A stretch of 64,000 nucleotides of DNA from Acinetobacter kanungonis (GTDB lineage: Bacteria > Pseudomonadota > Gammaproteobacteria > Pseudomonadales > Moraxellaceae), in the NCBI RefSeq assembly GCF_009939195.1, contig NZ_JAACKC010000004.1, positions 496,594 to 560,593 on the forward strand, in the 5' to 3' direction. How positions within the stretch are numbered: the stretch's first letter is position 1; each line of letters begins with the position of its first letter. The notes beneath the pieces are model-generated. The model had not been told where the DNA came from. It worked only from the letters and a program-made list of their open reading frames with translations, and made no database searches. Of this stretch, positions 21,661 through 30,678 are shown one piece after another. The position numbers were made by a program, and so were the translations under genes.

Positions 21661-21696
21661 AAAAAGCCCCAAAAAATACTACTTTTTGAGGGCATG
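21661..21696 (-). promoter_or_regulatory. Leader hairpin in the str operon 5' UTR (possible attenuator)
   Basis: On the minus strand the leader reads GCCCTCAAAAA, a short loop, TTTTTTGGGGC, then TTTTTATT. It is an imperfect stem followed at once by a U-run, placed between the promoter and rpsL. The shape resembles an intrinsic terminator or attenuator. It is A/U-rich and has a mismatch, so the function is uncertain. Confidence 0.35.
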
Positions 21697-21698
21697 CA

Positions 21699-21727
21699 AT
21701 TGTAAGTCAAGATGCAAAAATGGTCAA
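21699..21727 (-). promoter_or_regulatory. Sigma-70 promoter of the str operon
   Basis: On the minus strand, TTGACC (21722-21727) and TACAAT (21699-21704) are separated by exactly 17 nt. This is five of six matches to each consensus box and lies 59 nt upstream of the rpsL start. Strong spacing and sequence suit a highly expressed ribosomal operon. Confidence 0.8.
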
Positions 21728-21794
21728 CCTAAGCAAAGCACCAATCCATCAGGCTTTCAGCTTTTCTTGCCATTTTTTAAACACTTTTCGATAT

Positions 21795-23231
21795 TTACTG
21801 TTCAGTCGGTGGCGTAGTCTTTTTTGTAACCCTTTTTGCAGGCGTCTTGCGCGGGCGTTTTGCTGCAACAACTGGCTCTGCCAAAGGATTCTCAATCTGC
21901 TCTACAGCGCCATCCACAAGAACCTCGACGGCTTGAGATGTTAATGCCGATTGTTGCTGCACTTGGTCATGCGGTTCAACCCAATCCCCGGCTAATTTTT
22001 CCAGTCCTTGCTCAATTTGCTGCTGTTGAGCAGTTTCATCTCTTGGTTTAGCCGCAGTTTTTCGCTTGACCTGAACCTTGGCAATATTTTGATGATGGTC
22101 CAGTGTCACCTCAGCTGCATCATTGAATGACTCAGATTCCACCAAGCTTGGCTGTACGGTTTCAGTGAGTAGTTTCGGTGCTGCCTGCGCCAACAAAGCC
22201 AATGACCGCTCGTAAGCGGTTACCACTGAAAGCTCAACATCTTTATGCTGCTGAATGTATTGTCGCGCTTGTGCAAACACCACCTGAGCTTTTTGATTAA
22301 CATCTTCAATCAGTTTCCAGCTATACACCGCACTTAAGGTTGCGCCTGCAACTGGGGTCAGTTTACTTAAGAACGCATAGTTTGGAATTTTATTCATCCA
22401 AGCCCATTTGTAGTCGCCTTGTTCATTGTGTAGCCACTTTTTTAGAGTCTCAATATCATTGCTCGAACCAAGGAGATGTTGTAACTGACCAAGATCATGC
22501 GTTTGCAACATCTGTGACAACGCTTTTAACGCCATCAACAAAGTTTGTTTTTCTGCGATCAGCCCAAGGTCAATCTGTTTAAAAATGAACTGAACGATAT
22601 CTTGTTCGGTATCTTTATTCAGCTCAAAACCATAAGCGCGCCCCACTTGATAGATGGTGCGTAACGATAAAATTAAAGACAATGGAATATCGACACTGGA
22701 ACCAAGCGTACCCGTAGCTCCCGTGAGCATGCCTTGTAAAGAAGCAATCCATTTATTCTGTTCAGCCAAAGCCTGACTGATGCGCTTGGAGCGATCGACA
22801 TCTTGGGTCAGGGTTTCAAGATCTTTCACCCCAGCTTGATCCAGAACATCATCCACCGAGCTAATATCGGAACTAAAAGCATTTAAACGTTCAAAAAAGT
22901 AATCACTAATTTTATCGGTATATTGGGGTGCCACAAAACTCGCCACATTATTCACTTTGGAATAATGTCGACCTAAAAGTTGACGAGAAACTTGCGGAAA
23001 GTGTTCGCGTAAAATCTGCTGTGCATCTTGATATTTTTTCTTGTCAAAAGCCGACTTTGAATGCGCTTTTCCTTCAATAAAAGCTGAATTTCCCGCACCT
23101 TGCGGATAGGCAGCTACAGAGCCTGGTGCAACATGTTGCAAAACATCAATTCCTGTTTGGCTGAGCTTTTTAGCCACCCCAAAGGCATTTGAGAGGAATC
23201 CTGTTGATTGTTTATTATTAGCTTCTGTCAT
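21795..23231 (-). CDS. EcsC-family protein
   Basis: 478 residues. The middle (about 100-360) matches the EcsC family: TGATGTLGSSVDIPLSLILSLRTIYQVGRAYGFEL, PVAGATLSAVYSWKLIEDVNQKAQVVFAQARQYI. Bacillus EcsC belongs to an ABC-transporter operon, but no transporter is encoded here. No signal peptide is seen. The last 100 residues are low-complexity, rich in Gln, Lys and Pro (RKTAAKPRDETAQQQQ..., KRPRKTPAKRVTKKT), giving a basic disordered tail. The biochemical role is unknown. It is not obviously in an operon; the str promoter lies just downstream. Confidence 0.75.
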   Translation of the reverse strand: MTEANNKQSTGFLSNAFGVAKKLSQTGIDVLQHVAPGSVAAYPQGAGNSAFIEGKAHSKSAFDKKKYQDAQQILREHFPQVSRQLLGRHYSKVNNVASFVAPQYTDKISDYFFERLNAFSSDISSVDDVLDQAGVKDLETLTQDVDRSKRISQALAEQNKWIASLQGMLTGATGTLGSSVDIPLSLILSLRTIYQVGRAYGFELNKDTEQDIVQFIFKQIDLGLIAEKQTLLMALKALSQMLQTHDLGQLQHLLGSSNDIETLKKWLHNEQGDYKWAWMNKIPNYAFLSKLTPVAGATLSAVYSWKLIEDVNQKAQVVFAQARQYIQQHKDVELSVVTAYERSLALLAQAAPKLLTETVQPSLVESESFNDAAEVTLDHHQNIAKVQVKRKTAAKPRDETAQQQQIEQGLEKLAGDWVEPHDQVQQQSALTSQAVEVLVDGAVEQIENPLAEPVVAAKRPRKTPAKRVTKKTTPPTEQ

Positions 23232-23502
23232 TCTTGACCCTTCTTGTTCAATTCTTTCATTTCTCGCTAAATACTAGGTATAGTCTAAGTTTATCTCAAC
23301 ATCAAACTGTTTCTTTTAGTTAAGAACTTTGTCGAAATCGGCTTTTTTCCACTGTTCCAAATACGCATCATATTTGCCATAAGAATTCAAAAATCTTTCT
23401 GCTATTATGAGTTCAAATCAATCATATGAAGACTTGTAGCATAAAGGCTCTCCCCTGACGGCATACAGTCACGCAAAATATCACCATATAAGGGATCTGT
23501 AG

Positions 23503-24732
23503 ATGAAACGTGTTGTTATTACTGGTATGGGCATCAACTCATGTATCGGTAACACTTTAGAAGATGTCACTCATTCATTGCAAAACGGGATTTCTGGAAC
23601 ACGTTTCAACCCGACTTATGCTGAACTTAATTTCAAAAGTCACATCAGTGCAGCAGCAGAACAAGATTTCGATCACATTGATCGTAAATTAAAACGCTTT
23701 ATGGGCGTGTGTGCGATGTATGCCTACAATGCGGCAGTGGCTGCAGTTGAAAATGCTGGTTTGACAGCAGAACAAATTGGCGGCAACCCACGCTACGGTA
23801 TTGCTGGTGGTTCAGGTGGCGGTTCAACAGCTTCTGTTATTGAAATGAAAGAACTCCTTGACACTAAAGGTGCGCGTAAAGTTGGTCCGTTCTTCGTACC
23901 ACGTAACATGTCGAACACCATTACAGCGAACGTTGGCGTTGCCTTTAAAATGCAAGGTGTTGCACACACCATTACCAGCGCTTGTGCAACTTCTGCAGAT
24001 GCGATTGGTTATGCGTACAACCTGATTCAACTGGGTAAACAAGACTTGATGCTTGCGGGTGGCGGTGAAGAAGATCACTGGTCACAAAGCTTGTTGTTTG
24101 ATGCGATGGGCGCGCTTTGCTCGAAGTACAACGACACACCTGAAACAGCGTCTCGTCCATACTCTGCTGACCGTGACGGTTTCGTAATTGCTGGCGGTGG
24201 TGGTTTCGTGGTTCTTGAATCACTTGAACACGCTCAAGCACGTGGTGCCAACATCTTAGCTGAAGTCGTGGCTTATGCTGCGAACAGTGACGGTGCTGAC
24301 ATGGTTGCGCCATCTGGTGAAGGTGCTACACGTTGTGTACTCATGGCACTTGAAGAAGCGAAACAACACGGCGTAGACAAGATTGACTATGTGAATACAC
24401 ACGGTACATCTACGCCTGCTGGTGACGTAACAGAGTTGTTGGCAATGGAACGTGCATTTGGTGAAGGTCAAGTTCCTCCACTAAGCTCGACTAAGTCAAT
24501 GACAGGTCACAGCTTGGGTGCTGCTGGCGTACAAGAAGCGATTTACTCTGTATTGATGATGCAAAATGACTTCATCGCACCAAACATCAACGTGACTGAA
24601 CTTGATGAAGGCGCAAAACCATTTGATATCGTACTTGAAAAACGCGATACAAAATTGAATACTGTGATGAGTAACAGTTTCGGTTTTGGCGGTGTAAATG
24701 CTTGTCTCATTTTCAAAAAATGGGAAGGCTAA
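23503..24732 (+). CDS. fabB: Beta-ketoacyl-ACP synthase I
   Basis: 409-residue condensing enzyme of type II fatty acid synthesis. The catalytic cysteine is Cys161 in ITSACATSADAIG, and the two active-site histidines lie in NTHGTSTPAGD and KSMTGHSLGAAG. The ending SNSFGFGGVNACLIF is typical. FabB rather than FabF is suggested by the start MKRVVITGMGINSCIG and the length. FabB is needed for elongation of unsaturated fatty acids in E. coli; whether that holds here depends on a FabA partner outside the window. hemJ follows after a palindromic gap. Confidence 0.93.
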   Translation: MKRVVITGMGINSCIGNTLEDVTHSLQNGISGTRFNPTYAELNFKSHISAAAEQDFDHIDRKLKRFMGVCAMYAYNAAVAAVENAGLTAEQIGGNPRYGIAGGSGGGSTASVIEMKELLDTKGARKVGPFFVPRNMSNTITANVGVAFKMQGVAHTITSACATSADAIGYAYNLIQLGKQDLMLAGGGEEDHWSQSLLFDAMGALCSKYNDTPETASRPYSADRDGFVIAGGGGFVVLESLEHAQARGANILAEVVAYAANSDGADMVAPSGEGATRCVLMALEEAKQHGVDKIDYVNTHGTSTPAGDVTELLAMERAFGEGQVPPLSSTKSMTGHSLGAAGVQEAIYSVLMMQNDFIAPNINVTELDEGAKPFDIVLEKRDTKLNTVMSNSFGFGGVNACLIFKKWEG

Positions 24733-24743
24733 TTTAAGAAATC

Positions 24744-24778
24744 TTGATCATTCATTGCCCATGCAGTGAATGATCAAC
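24744..24778. repeat. Inverted repeat between fabB and hemJ
   Basis: Perfect 11-bp arms TTGATCATTCA / TGAATGATCAA around a 13-nt loop. Only a weak pyrimidine run (CTTTCC) follows, so it is a poor terminator but could act as one for fabB or stabilise the mRNA. Confidence 0.5.
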
Positions 24779-24808
24779 TTTCCACACTGCCCTTAAAAGG
24801 GTGAATTG

Positions 24809-25261
24809 ATGGATGCTCCTTCTGATGCTTTCCTTTGGGTAAAAGCATTACATATCATTGCAGTCGTTTGTTGGTTCGCTGCACTCTTCTACCTCCCCCG
24901 TTTATATGTCTATCATGCCATGAGTGAAGATGCTCTAAGTCATCAGCGCTTTGAAGTGATGGAACGCAAGTTGTACCGTGGTATTATGTGGCCATCGATG
25001 ATTGCCACGCTAATTACGGCACATTTCTTGGTGGATTGGGGCGATGCAACGCGTCACTATCACGAAGCATTGTGGTTTTACCTCAAAGTGGGCTTGGTTG
25101 GGCTGTTGGTCATTTATCATTTGATCTGTGGTTATTACCGCAAAAAGCTGATCGGCAATGCACATTATAAATCGCATAAGTTCTGGCGCTTCTTTAATGA
25201 AATGCCAACACTGATTTTATTTGCAGTGGTGATTTTAGTGGTGGTTAAGCCCCATTTTTAA
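24809..25261 (+). CDS. hemJ: Protoporphyrinogen IX oxidase HemJ
   Basis: 150-residue four-helix membrane protein that converts protoporphyrinogen IX to protoporphyrin IX in heme synthesis. Family features are WVKALHIIAVVCWFAALFYLPRLYVYH with the conserved His, MERKLYRGIMWPSMI, WFYLKVGLVGLLVIYH and FFNEMPTLIL. HemJ replaces the unrelated HemG and HemY in many proteobacteria, and published complementation work used the Acinetobacter gene. The ATG at 24809 follows AAAAGGGTGA; an in-frame TTG one codon earlier is rejected. A strong terminator follows. Confidence 0.92.
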   Translation: MDAPSDAFLWVKALHIIAVVCWFAALFYLPRLYVYHAMSEDALSHQRFEVMERKLYRGIMWPSMIATLITAHFLVDWGDATRHYHEALWFYLKVGLVGLLVIYHLICGYYRKKLIGNAHYKSHKFWRFFNEMPTLILFAVVILVVVKPHF

Positions 25262-25270
25262 GCCCGAACA

Positions 25271-25297
25271 AAAACCTCCGTCAGGAGGTTTTTTTTA
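25271..25297 (+). terminator. Terminator of hemJ
   Basis: Stem AAAACCTCC / GGAGGTTTT with loop GTCA and a long T-run. Confidence 0.9.
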
Positions 25298-25312
25298 TTG
25301 TCGATAAACTTA

Positions 25313-25535
25313 TCAATTCATGCTAGAGCAAAGGCTCTGACTCGCCAAGCATTGATCTTTATATCGCTTTGGATCTTGCCAAAAGGCATTCAATGTATAA
25401 CTTTCTAGTGAATGAGCAACTGACTTTAACCTTAAAATAGATTCACCCCGCTCATCCTTTAAATCCAATCCCCTGCTTAAAACCTCCTCCAATCGCCTCT
25501 AGCTCATTACAATATTGATGCCATAAAAAACTCAC
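25313..25535 (-). pseudogene. Candidate frameshifted remnant of a small protein gene
   Basis: This 309-nt gap between hemJ and cycA holds two overlapping minus-strand reading frames that look like one protein broken by a frameshift. The upstream frame (from about 25535) reads VSFLWHQYCNELEAIGGGF before stopping near 25455. The other frame (to the TGA at 25313) continues with KDERGESILRLKSVAHS and ends LASQSLCSSMN. Composition is protein-like, with balanced charges, Trp and paired Cys. I do not recognise the family. It lies behind the cycA terminator and has no obvious ribosome site. It could be chance; confidence is limited. Confidence 0.4.
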
Positions 25536-25552
25536 CCGAAGGTGAGTTTTTT
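25525..25552. terminator. Bidirectional terminator after cycA
   Basis: AAAAAACTCACC / GGTGAGTTTTTT arms around a 4-nt centre. The minus-strand U-run serves cycA. Confidence 0.88.
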
Positions 25553-25570
25553 ATGATAGGAAAGTTTTAC

Positions 25571-27016
25571 TTAATTCATCACTTCAGGACTGTTTTGAGC
25601 AGTCAGCTTCTTTACCCGAGGTAAATACAACACGCGATACGTAATTGCCAAAATAATCAGCCAAATCGGACTAATGATTAAGGCACGTAAAGTATCTGGC
25701 TCTAGACTTAAAATGACCAAGGTGAAGAATAAGAACACTAACACCACATAGGACATCCAGACACCACCCGGCATTTTGAACTTCGACTTGGCATGTAATT
25801 CAGGGCGTAATTTACGGTAGCGGATATAGCAGACCATAATCAGGCTCCAAATGCTGATAAACAGAATCACACACAATGAACTTGCCAAAGTGAATGCTTC
25901 TACAGTATTCGGAACGAAATACTGCAATGCCGCACCCGCCATAATGAAGATACAGGAAAACAGTAAGCCTTTGGCTGGAACAGCACGGCTGGATAATTCA
26001 CCCAACGCTTTTGGTGCCTGACGTCCTTTAGATAGACCATAAAGCATACGACTGGTCGAGAACACACCACTATTCATGGATGACATTACCGAAGATAACA
26101 CCACCAAATTCATAATCACTGCTGCACCACCAATCCCTGCATGCAAGAATAAGCTCACGAATGGGCTTTGATCGGCTGGAATTTCATTCCATGGAGTGAC
26201 CGACATCACAATAAACAACGCCAATACATAGAACAAAATAATGCGGGTTGGAATCGCATTTACGGCTTTCGGCAAGTTCTTTTCAGGGTCTTTGGCTTCT
26301 GCCGCCATAGTACCAATCAGCTCGACACCAACAAACGCAAACAAGGCGATTTGGAAGCCTGCCAAGAAGCCACTTGTACCTTTCGGGAACATGCCGCCAT
26401 TTGCCCAGACATTACTAAAGCTGGCCACTGAACCTTGCGGTGCTTGGAAATGGCTGAACACCATAAAGCCACCAATCACAATCAAGCCTAAAATGGCGAG
26501 AATTTTGATTAATGCAAACCAGAATTCAATTTCACCAAAGAGCTTAACGGTTAACAAATTCAGACCAAGAACCAGCAATACACAACCTGCACTAATCAGC
26601 GCCTGCCCGATTGGGGTAAACGCCATGTCAGGTGGTAACCAGAAATTCAGATAGTTGATGATGGCAGCAAGGTCGGCAATACCCACCAAGATCCAACCGA
26701 GCCAATAGGACCAGCCGATATAATAGCCCGCAGCGGGACCAATTAAATCGTGTGCCATATCGATGAAAGATTTGTAATGCAAATTGGACAACAGAATTTC
26801 ACCTAATGCACGCATCAGGAAAAAGAACATACCGCCAATGATCATGTAGATAATTAAAATTGAAGGTCCAGCAAGCGAAATGGTTTTGCCTGAACCCATA
26901 AATAAGCCTGTACCAATAGCTCCACCAATTGCGATCAATTGTAAATGACGATTGGAGAGCTTGCGTTGCAACTCATGAGTTGCCTGTTCTGCTTGTGGCT
27001 GACGCGTCGTGGTCAT
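25571..27016 (-). CDS. cycA: D-serine/D-alanine/glycine transporter (APC family)
   Basis: 481-residue amino-acid/proton symporter with about twelve membrane helices. The sequence is very close to E. coli CycA: RHLQLIAIGGAIGTGLFMGSGKTISLAGPSI, MRALGEILLSNLHYKSF, GFQIALFAFVGVELIGTMAAEAKDPEKNLPKA and SGVFSTSRMLYGLS. Placement downstream of dadA, alr and ridA supports import of D-alanine, L-alanine or glycine to feed that pathway. A 170-nt gap with a hairpin separates it from ridA, so it may be transcribed separately or be subject to mRNA processing. Confidence 0.9.
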   Translation of the reverse strand: MTTTRQPQAEQATHELQRKLSNRHLQLIAIGGAIGTGLFMGSGKTISLAGPSILIIYMIIGGMFFFLMRALGEILLSNLHYKSFIDMAHDLIGPAAGYYIGWSYWLGWILVGIADLAAIINYLNFWLPPDMAFTPIGQALISAGCVLLVLGLNLLTVKLFGEIEFWFALIKILAILGLIVIGGFMVFSHFQAPQGSVASFSNVWANGGMFPKGTSGFLAGFQIALFAFVGVELIGTMAAEAKDPEKNLPKAVNAIPTRIILFYVLALFIVMSVTPWNEIPADQSPFVSLFLHAGIGGAAVIMNLVVLSSVMSSMNSGVFSTSRMLYGLSKGRQAPKALGELSSRAVPAKGLLFSCIFIMAGAALQYFVPNTVEAFTLASSLCVILFISIWSLIMVCYIRYRKLRPELHAKSKFKMPGGVWMSYVVLVFLFFTLVILSLEPDTLRALIISPIWLIILAITYRVLYLPRVKKLTAQNSPEVMN

Positions 27017-27110
27017 AACTCAACATCCTTTTTTTATTCCTTTCCATGGCTTGGCTTTATCTCGCTCTCACGAGCAATCATTACTGAAATAAAACCAAAC
27101 CTTCGTCCTT

Positions 27111-27157
27111 GTCAGTGCAATCTAAACCTTCTTGGTTGATACAATGCCTGCACTGAC
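27111..27157. repeat. Long hairpin between ridA and cycA
   Basis: Perfect 9-bp arms GTCAGTGCA / TGCACTGAC enclosing a second small stem (AACC / GGTT). No U-run follows in the minus direction, so it is more likely an mRNA-processing or stability element than a terminator. Confidence 0.5.
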
Positions 27158-27186
27158 CATCGGTACTTCCTCCGTCCTTAGATGCC

Positions 27187-27546
27187 TTACTTTTGTGCTG
27201 CAACCACTGCAATTTCAATCAGCCATTTGGGATTAACCAAATCGGCTTGAATGGTGGCACGTGCAGGTGTTGCATGATCTTTCAACCAGTCGATCCAGAT
27301 TTCATTCACGACAGAAAAATCAGACAAATCTTTCAAAAATAACTGTGCCGACAAAATACGGCTTTTATCGCTATTGGCTTGTGCCAATAACTGGTCAATG
27401 GTGTTCAACACATCTTGTGTTTGACCCGTAATATCCAAATCAGGATTTTTAGGCACTTGACCTGACAAATACACCACGTTGTTAAAAACGGTCACGGCGC
27501 TCATCACCGGAGTGGTATTGAAGCGCTGAATATCTTGTTGTGACAT
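27187..27546 (-). CDS. RidA-family enamine/imine deaminase
   Basis: 119-residue YjgF/YER057c/UK114 protein. Family residues are seen in MSAVTVFNNVVYLSGQVP, QTQDVLNTIDQLLAQ and the catalytic arginine in ARATIQADLVNPKWLIEIAVVAA. Such proteins hydrolyse reactive imines or enamines, including 2-aminoacrylate and imines made by amino-acid oxidases and dehydrogenases. Here it is 12 nt after alr and in one run with dadA, whose product is an imino acid. It probably clears 2-iminopropionate in alanine catabolism. It is a RidA paralogue rather than certainly RidA itself. Confidence 0.88.
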   Translation of the reverse strand: MSQQDIQRFNTTPVMSAVTVFNNVVYLSGQVPKNPDLDITGQTQDVLNTIDQLLAQANSDKSRILSAQLFLKDLSDFSVVNEIWIDWLKDHATPARATIQADLVNPKWLIEIAVVAAQK

Positions 27547-27558
27547 CGTTAAAATTCC

Positions 27559-28662
27559 TTATTCCTGAATTGAAAAATTGACGCGTGCAGTCACTGCGCA
27601 CATCAGCTCATAGCCGACTGTGCCAGAGGTTGCTGCCACTTCATCAATGGGTAATACGGCACCCGAACTCGATTGACCCCACAACACCACTTCACTGCCA
27701 ATTTGCGCATCGGGAATCGGGTCGAGATCAACCGCAAGCATGTCCATGCTGACACGCCCTAGAGTGCGGGTACGAATAGCGTTCACCAGTACAGGCGTAC
27801 CTGTCGGTGAAATGCGTTGATAGCCATCGGCATAGCCACATGCCACAATCCCGACGCGAATTGGTCGGTCTGCAACAAAACTTGAGCCATAGCCAATGCT
27901 GTCATTTGGATTTAACTGTTGAATCGCAATCAGCTCACTGCGCAAGCTCATGCTGGGCTGTAAATTCCAGTCCTGAATACTATGACTCGGAAAATCTGGA
28001 GAACTGCCATACAGCATGATGCCACTACGTGCGTAATCTGAGCGTAGCTGGGTCGAGTATCTTAAAATTGCCGCACTATTGCTAATTGAACAAGGTGCTG
28101 GATACTGCTCTACAATCTGCTGGAACACTTGATGTTGGTATTCAATTCCCGATTGACCTTGACGCTCGCCATCAGCATCGGAGAAATGCATCATATGCAC
28201 CAGCTCTTGAACGCATGCCAAATCTTGCAGTTGTTGCCAAGCCTGTACATAGCGTTCTGGCGTGAACCCTAAACGATTCATGCCGTTGTTCATTTTTACG
28301 AATACTTTGAATTTTGCTGCAACAGGAAACTGCTGTAACCATTGAATTTGCAGCTCATTGTGCACGGTAAAGCTGAGTTGATACTGCGCACAATCATATA
28401 AATCTTGCGCTGAAAAAATACCTTCCAGCAACAGGATTTCCCCTGTCCAGCCCAAGGCACGCACGCGTTTTGCTTCTTCAATATCGAGTAAAGCAAAACC
28501 ATCGGCAGATTTAAATGCTTGATATACACGTTCAATGCCATGCCCATAGGCATTGGCTTTGACCACGGCAAAAACTTGGCTGTCTGGCATTGCGGCACGC
28601 GCAACAGCCAGATTATGTTTGAGTGCAGCTTGATGAATCACTGCGGTAATTGGACGTGGCAT
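27559..28662 (-). CDS. dadX: Alanine racemase, catabolic (DadX type)
   Basis: 367-residue PLP enzyme. The PLP-binding Lys35 is in AVVKANAYGHG. The catalytic tyrosine lies in NDSIGYGSSFVADRPIRVG, with GYADGYQR and GRVSMDMLAVDL downstream. It interconverts L- and D-alanine. Genomic context decides the role: it sits between dadA (44 nt upstream) and ridA (12 nt downstream), which points to the catabolic DadX supplying D-alanine to DadA. A separate biosynthetic alr may exist elsewhere. Confidence 0.92.
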   Translation of the reverse strand: MPRPITAVIHQAALKHNLAVARAAMPDSQVFAVVKANAYGHGIERVYQAFKSADGFALLDIEEAKRVRALGWTGEILLLEGIFSAQDLYDCAQYQLSFTVHNELQIQWLQQFPVAAKFKVFVKMNNGMNRLGFTPERYVQAWQQLQDLACVQELVHMMHFSDADGERQGQSGIEYQHQVFQQIVEQYPAPCSISNSAAILRYSTQLRSDYARSGIMLYGSSPDFPSHSIQDWNLQPSMSLRSELIAIQQLNPNDSIGYGSSFVADRPIRVGIVACGYADGYQRISPTGTPVLVNAIRTRTLGRVSMDMLAVDLDPIPDAQIGSEVVLWGQSSSGAVLPIDEVAATSGTVGYELMCAVTARVNFSIQE

Positions 28663-28706
28663 AACCCTTCTTCCCTAAAATCTAAATCATTTCCTTATTT
28701 CAGGAA

Positions 28707-29966
28707 TTATGCTGCGTGCAAATAACGCTCAATCGATAGACCATCAATGCTGATGTCTGGTTTATGGTTCATCACCAAGTCACTGATTAGCTTGCCTGAA
28801 CCACATGCCATGGTCCAACCTAAGGTGCCATGTCCTGTATTCAAGAACAGATTTTTGAAGCGCGTCGCGCCAATGATTGGTGTGCTGTCTGGCGTCATCG
28901 GGCGTAAGCCTGTCCAGAAGGTTGCATTCGGTAAATCGCCGCCTGGGAACAAATCTTTGGTCACCATTTCCAGCGTGCCACGACGGTCATCATTCAGTTT
29001 CAAGTTGAAACCGCTTAACTCTGCCATGCCACCGACACGAATACGTTGGTCAAAACGGGTAATCGCGATTTTGTAAGTTTCATCCAATACCGTTGATTGT
29101 GGTGCAAACGCAGGGTCTACAATTGGCACAGTCAATGAATACCCTTTGACTGGATAAACTGGTAAATTCAATTCAAGTGGTTTTAAGAAATCACGTGAAT
29201 AACTACCGAACGCCAACACATAACGGTCTGCAGTCAAGACTTTGCCATTCACCACCACACCTTTGATTTCATCACCTTCAACCACTAAACGTTCTACGTT
29301 TTGGTTAAAGAGGAAATTTACACCATTGGCTTTGGCAATCTCTGCCAGTGAATTGGTAAACTTGTAGCAATCGCCTGTTTCGTCATTTGGCAGATGCAAA
29401 CCACCGACTAATTTATCTTTGGCAAAACCAAGTGCAGGTTCTACACGCGCAAGGTCGTCTTTCAATAACAACTCATGCGGCACACCACACTCTTTTAAAA
29501 CTTGAATATCACGTTGTACCGCTTCTAATTGTGCTTCATTACGGAACACCTGTAATGTGCCTTTTGAACGGTTTTCGTAGCTGATGCCGGTGTCTTTACG
29601 TAAGTCACGTAAACAATCACGGCTGTATTCCGCCACACGAGTCATACGTTCTTTATTGACTGCATAACTTTGCGCATTACAGTTTTTCAGCATTTGTGCC
29701 ATCCACTGTAACTGCCACATGCTGCCATCCATATTGATGGCTAATGGTGCATGATGCTGGAACATCCACTTGACCGCTTTAAACGGAATGCCCGGTGCTG
29801 CCCAAGGGGTCGAATACCCTGGTGAAATTTGACCTGCATTACCAAAACTTGTTTCTTCTGCGGGACCTGCTTGGCGATCCAACACAGTGACTTCCGCTCC
29901 CTGCTGCGCAAGATAATATGCACTTGCTACACCAATTACACCACTACCTAAAACGATTACGCGCAT
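28707..29966 (-). CDS. dadA: D-amino acid dehydrogenase, small subunit
   Basis: 419-residue FAD enzyme that oxidises D-alanine to pyruvate and ammonia and passes electrons to the respiratory chain. The FAD motif [27 protein letters not shown] is at the N-terminus. [21 protein letters not shown] and the C-terminal [18 protein letters not shown] are typical of DadA. It is the first gene of the dadA-dadX-ridA unit and is divergent from an Lrp-type regulator 141 bp away. Confidence 0.95.
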   Translation of the reverse strand: MRVIVLGSGVIGVASAYYLAQQGAEVTVLDRQAGPAEETSFGNAGQISPGYSTPWAAPGIPFKAVKWMFQHHAPLAINMDGSMWQLQWMAQMLKNCNAQSYAVNKERMTRVAEYSRDCLRDLRKDTGISYENRSKGTLQVFRNEAQLEAVQRDIQVLKECGVPHELLLKDDLARVEPALGFAKDKLVGGLHLPNDETGDCYKFTNSLAEIAKANGVNFLFNQNVERLVVEGDEIKGVVVNGKVLTADRYVLAFGSYSRDFLKPLELNLPVYPVKGYSLTVPIVDPAFAPQSTVLDETYKIAITRFDQRIRVGGMAELSGFNLKLNDDRRGTLEMVTKDLFPGGDLPNATFWTGLRPMTPDSTPIIGATRFKNLFLNTGHGTLGWTMACGSGKLISDLVMNHKPDISIDGLSIERYLHAA

Positions 29967-30107
29967 TTCCTTTCTCTCACTGATGCCGCCAGTTTATTTA
30001 CCTAGTATATTTCTACATCAATAGTGAATTTGACTGATTTAACAGGTATAGTTAAGAGATATTCATGAAATTTTCACTAAAGAAAGGCAAAAAACAGAGA
30101 AAAGCTT
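29967..30107. promoter_or_regulatory. Divergent control region between dadA and the lrp-type gene
   Basis: 141-bp AT-rich spacer between two start codons pointing away from each other. It must hold both promoters and is the expected binding region for the Lrp-type regulator. I could not pick a convincing -35/-10 pair by eye. Confidence 0.5.
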
Positions 30108-30572
30108 ATGCGTAAATTAGACCGTGTAGATCGCCTGATTTTGGATATTCTGCAAATGGAAGGACGAATTGCGATTAGTGAATTGGCTTCTCGGGTCAAT
30201 TTATCCACCACACCCTGCTCGGAACGAGTCAAGCGACTGGAACGTGACGGCATTATTACTGGCTATCATGCACGGCTCAATCCTGCACTGGTCGATCGCA
30301 ATTTACTGGTATTTTTGGAGATTAAACTGTCTGCCAAATCGGGTGATGTATTTGATCAAGTGGCACGTGATTTGGTCGAAATTCCTGAGGTTTTGGAATG
30401 CCATCTGATTTCAGGCGAGTTCGATTATCTGGTTAAAGCTCGGTTAAAAGAAATGAGTGCATACCGACGCTTATTGGGTGATTTACTGAAAAAATTGCCC
30501 TCTTCCGCTTCATCGCATAGCTATATTGTGATGGAAGAAATTAAAGAGACGTTGTATTTAGATATGCGCTAA
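30108..30572 (+). CDS. Lrp/AsnC-family transcriptional regulator (probable alanine-responsive regulator of dadA)
   Basis: 154 residues. The N-terminal helix-turn-helix is at about 4-60: RLILDILQMEGRIAISELASRVNLSTTPCSERVKRLERDGII. The C-terminal RAM effector domain carries ECHLISGEFDYLVKARLKEMSAYRRLL. Lrp itself is 164 residues with the same layout, and the DadR/BkdR branch is similar. The divergent arrangement with dadA suggests it senses L-alanine and activates the catabolic operon; that is inferred from context. Confidence 0.9.
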   Translation: MRKLDRVDRLILDILQMEGRIAISELASRVNLSTTPCSERVKRLERDGIITGYHARLNPALVDRNLLVFLEIKLSAKSGDVFDQVARDLVEIPEVLECHLISGEFDYLVKARLKEMSAYRRLLGDLLKKLPSSASSHSYIVMEEIKETLYLDMR

Positions 30573-30678
30573 GTCTTAGCTGAACTGTGCTAATCTCACG
30601 CTGCTTTATTTTAGAAATCATTTATTTTTCATTTTCTGATCTTTCTTAGTTTTCTGATCTTTTTGGATTTTTTACATC

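Noticed and set aside
25440..25500. Programmed -1 frameshift at TTTAAAG between hemJ and cycA
   Set aside because: The second frame is +1 relative to the first, so the heptamer would not join them.
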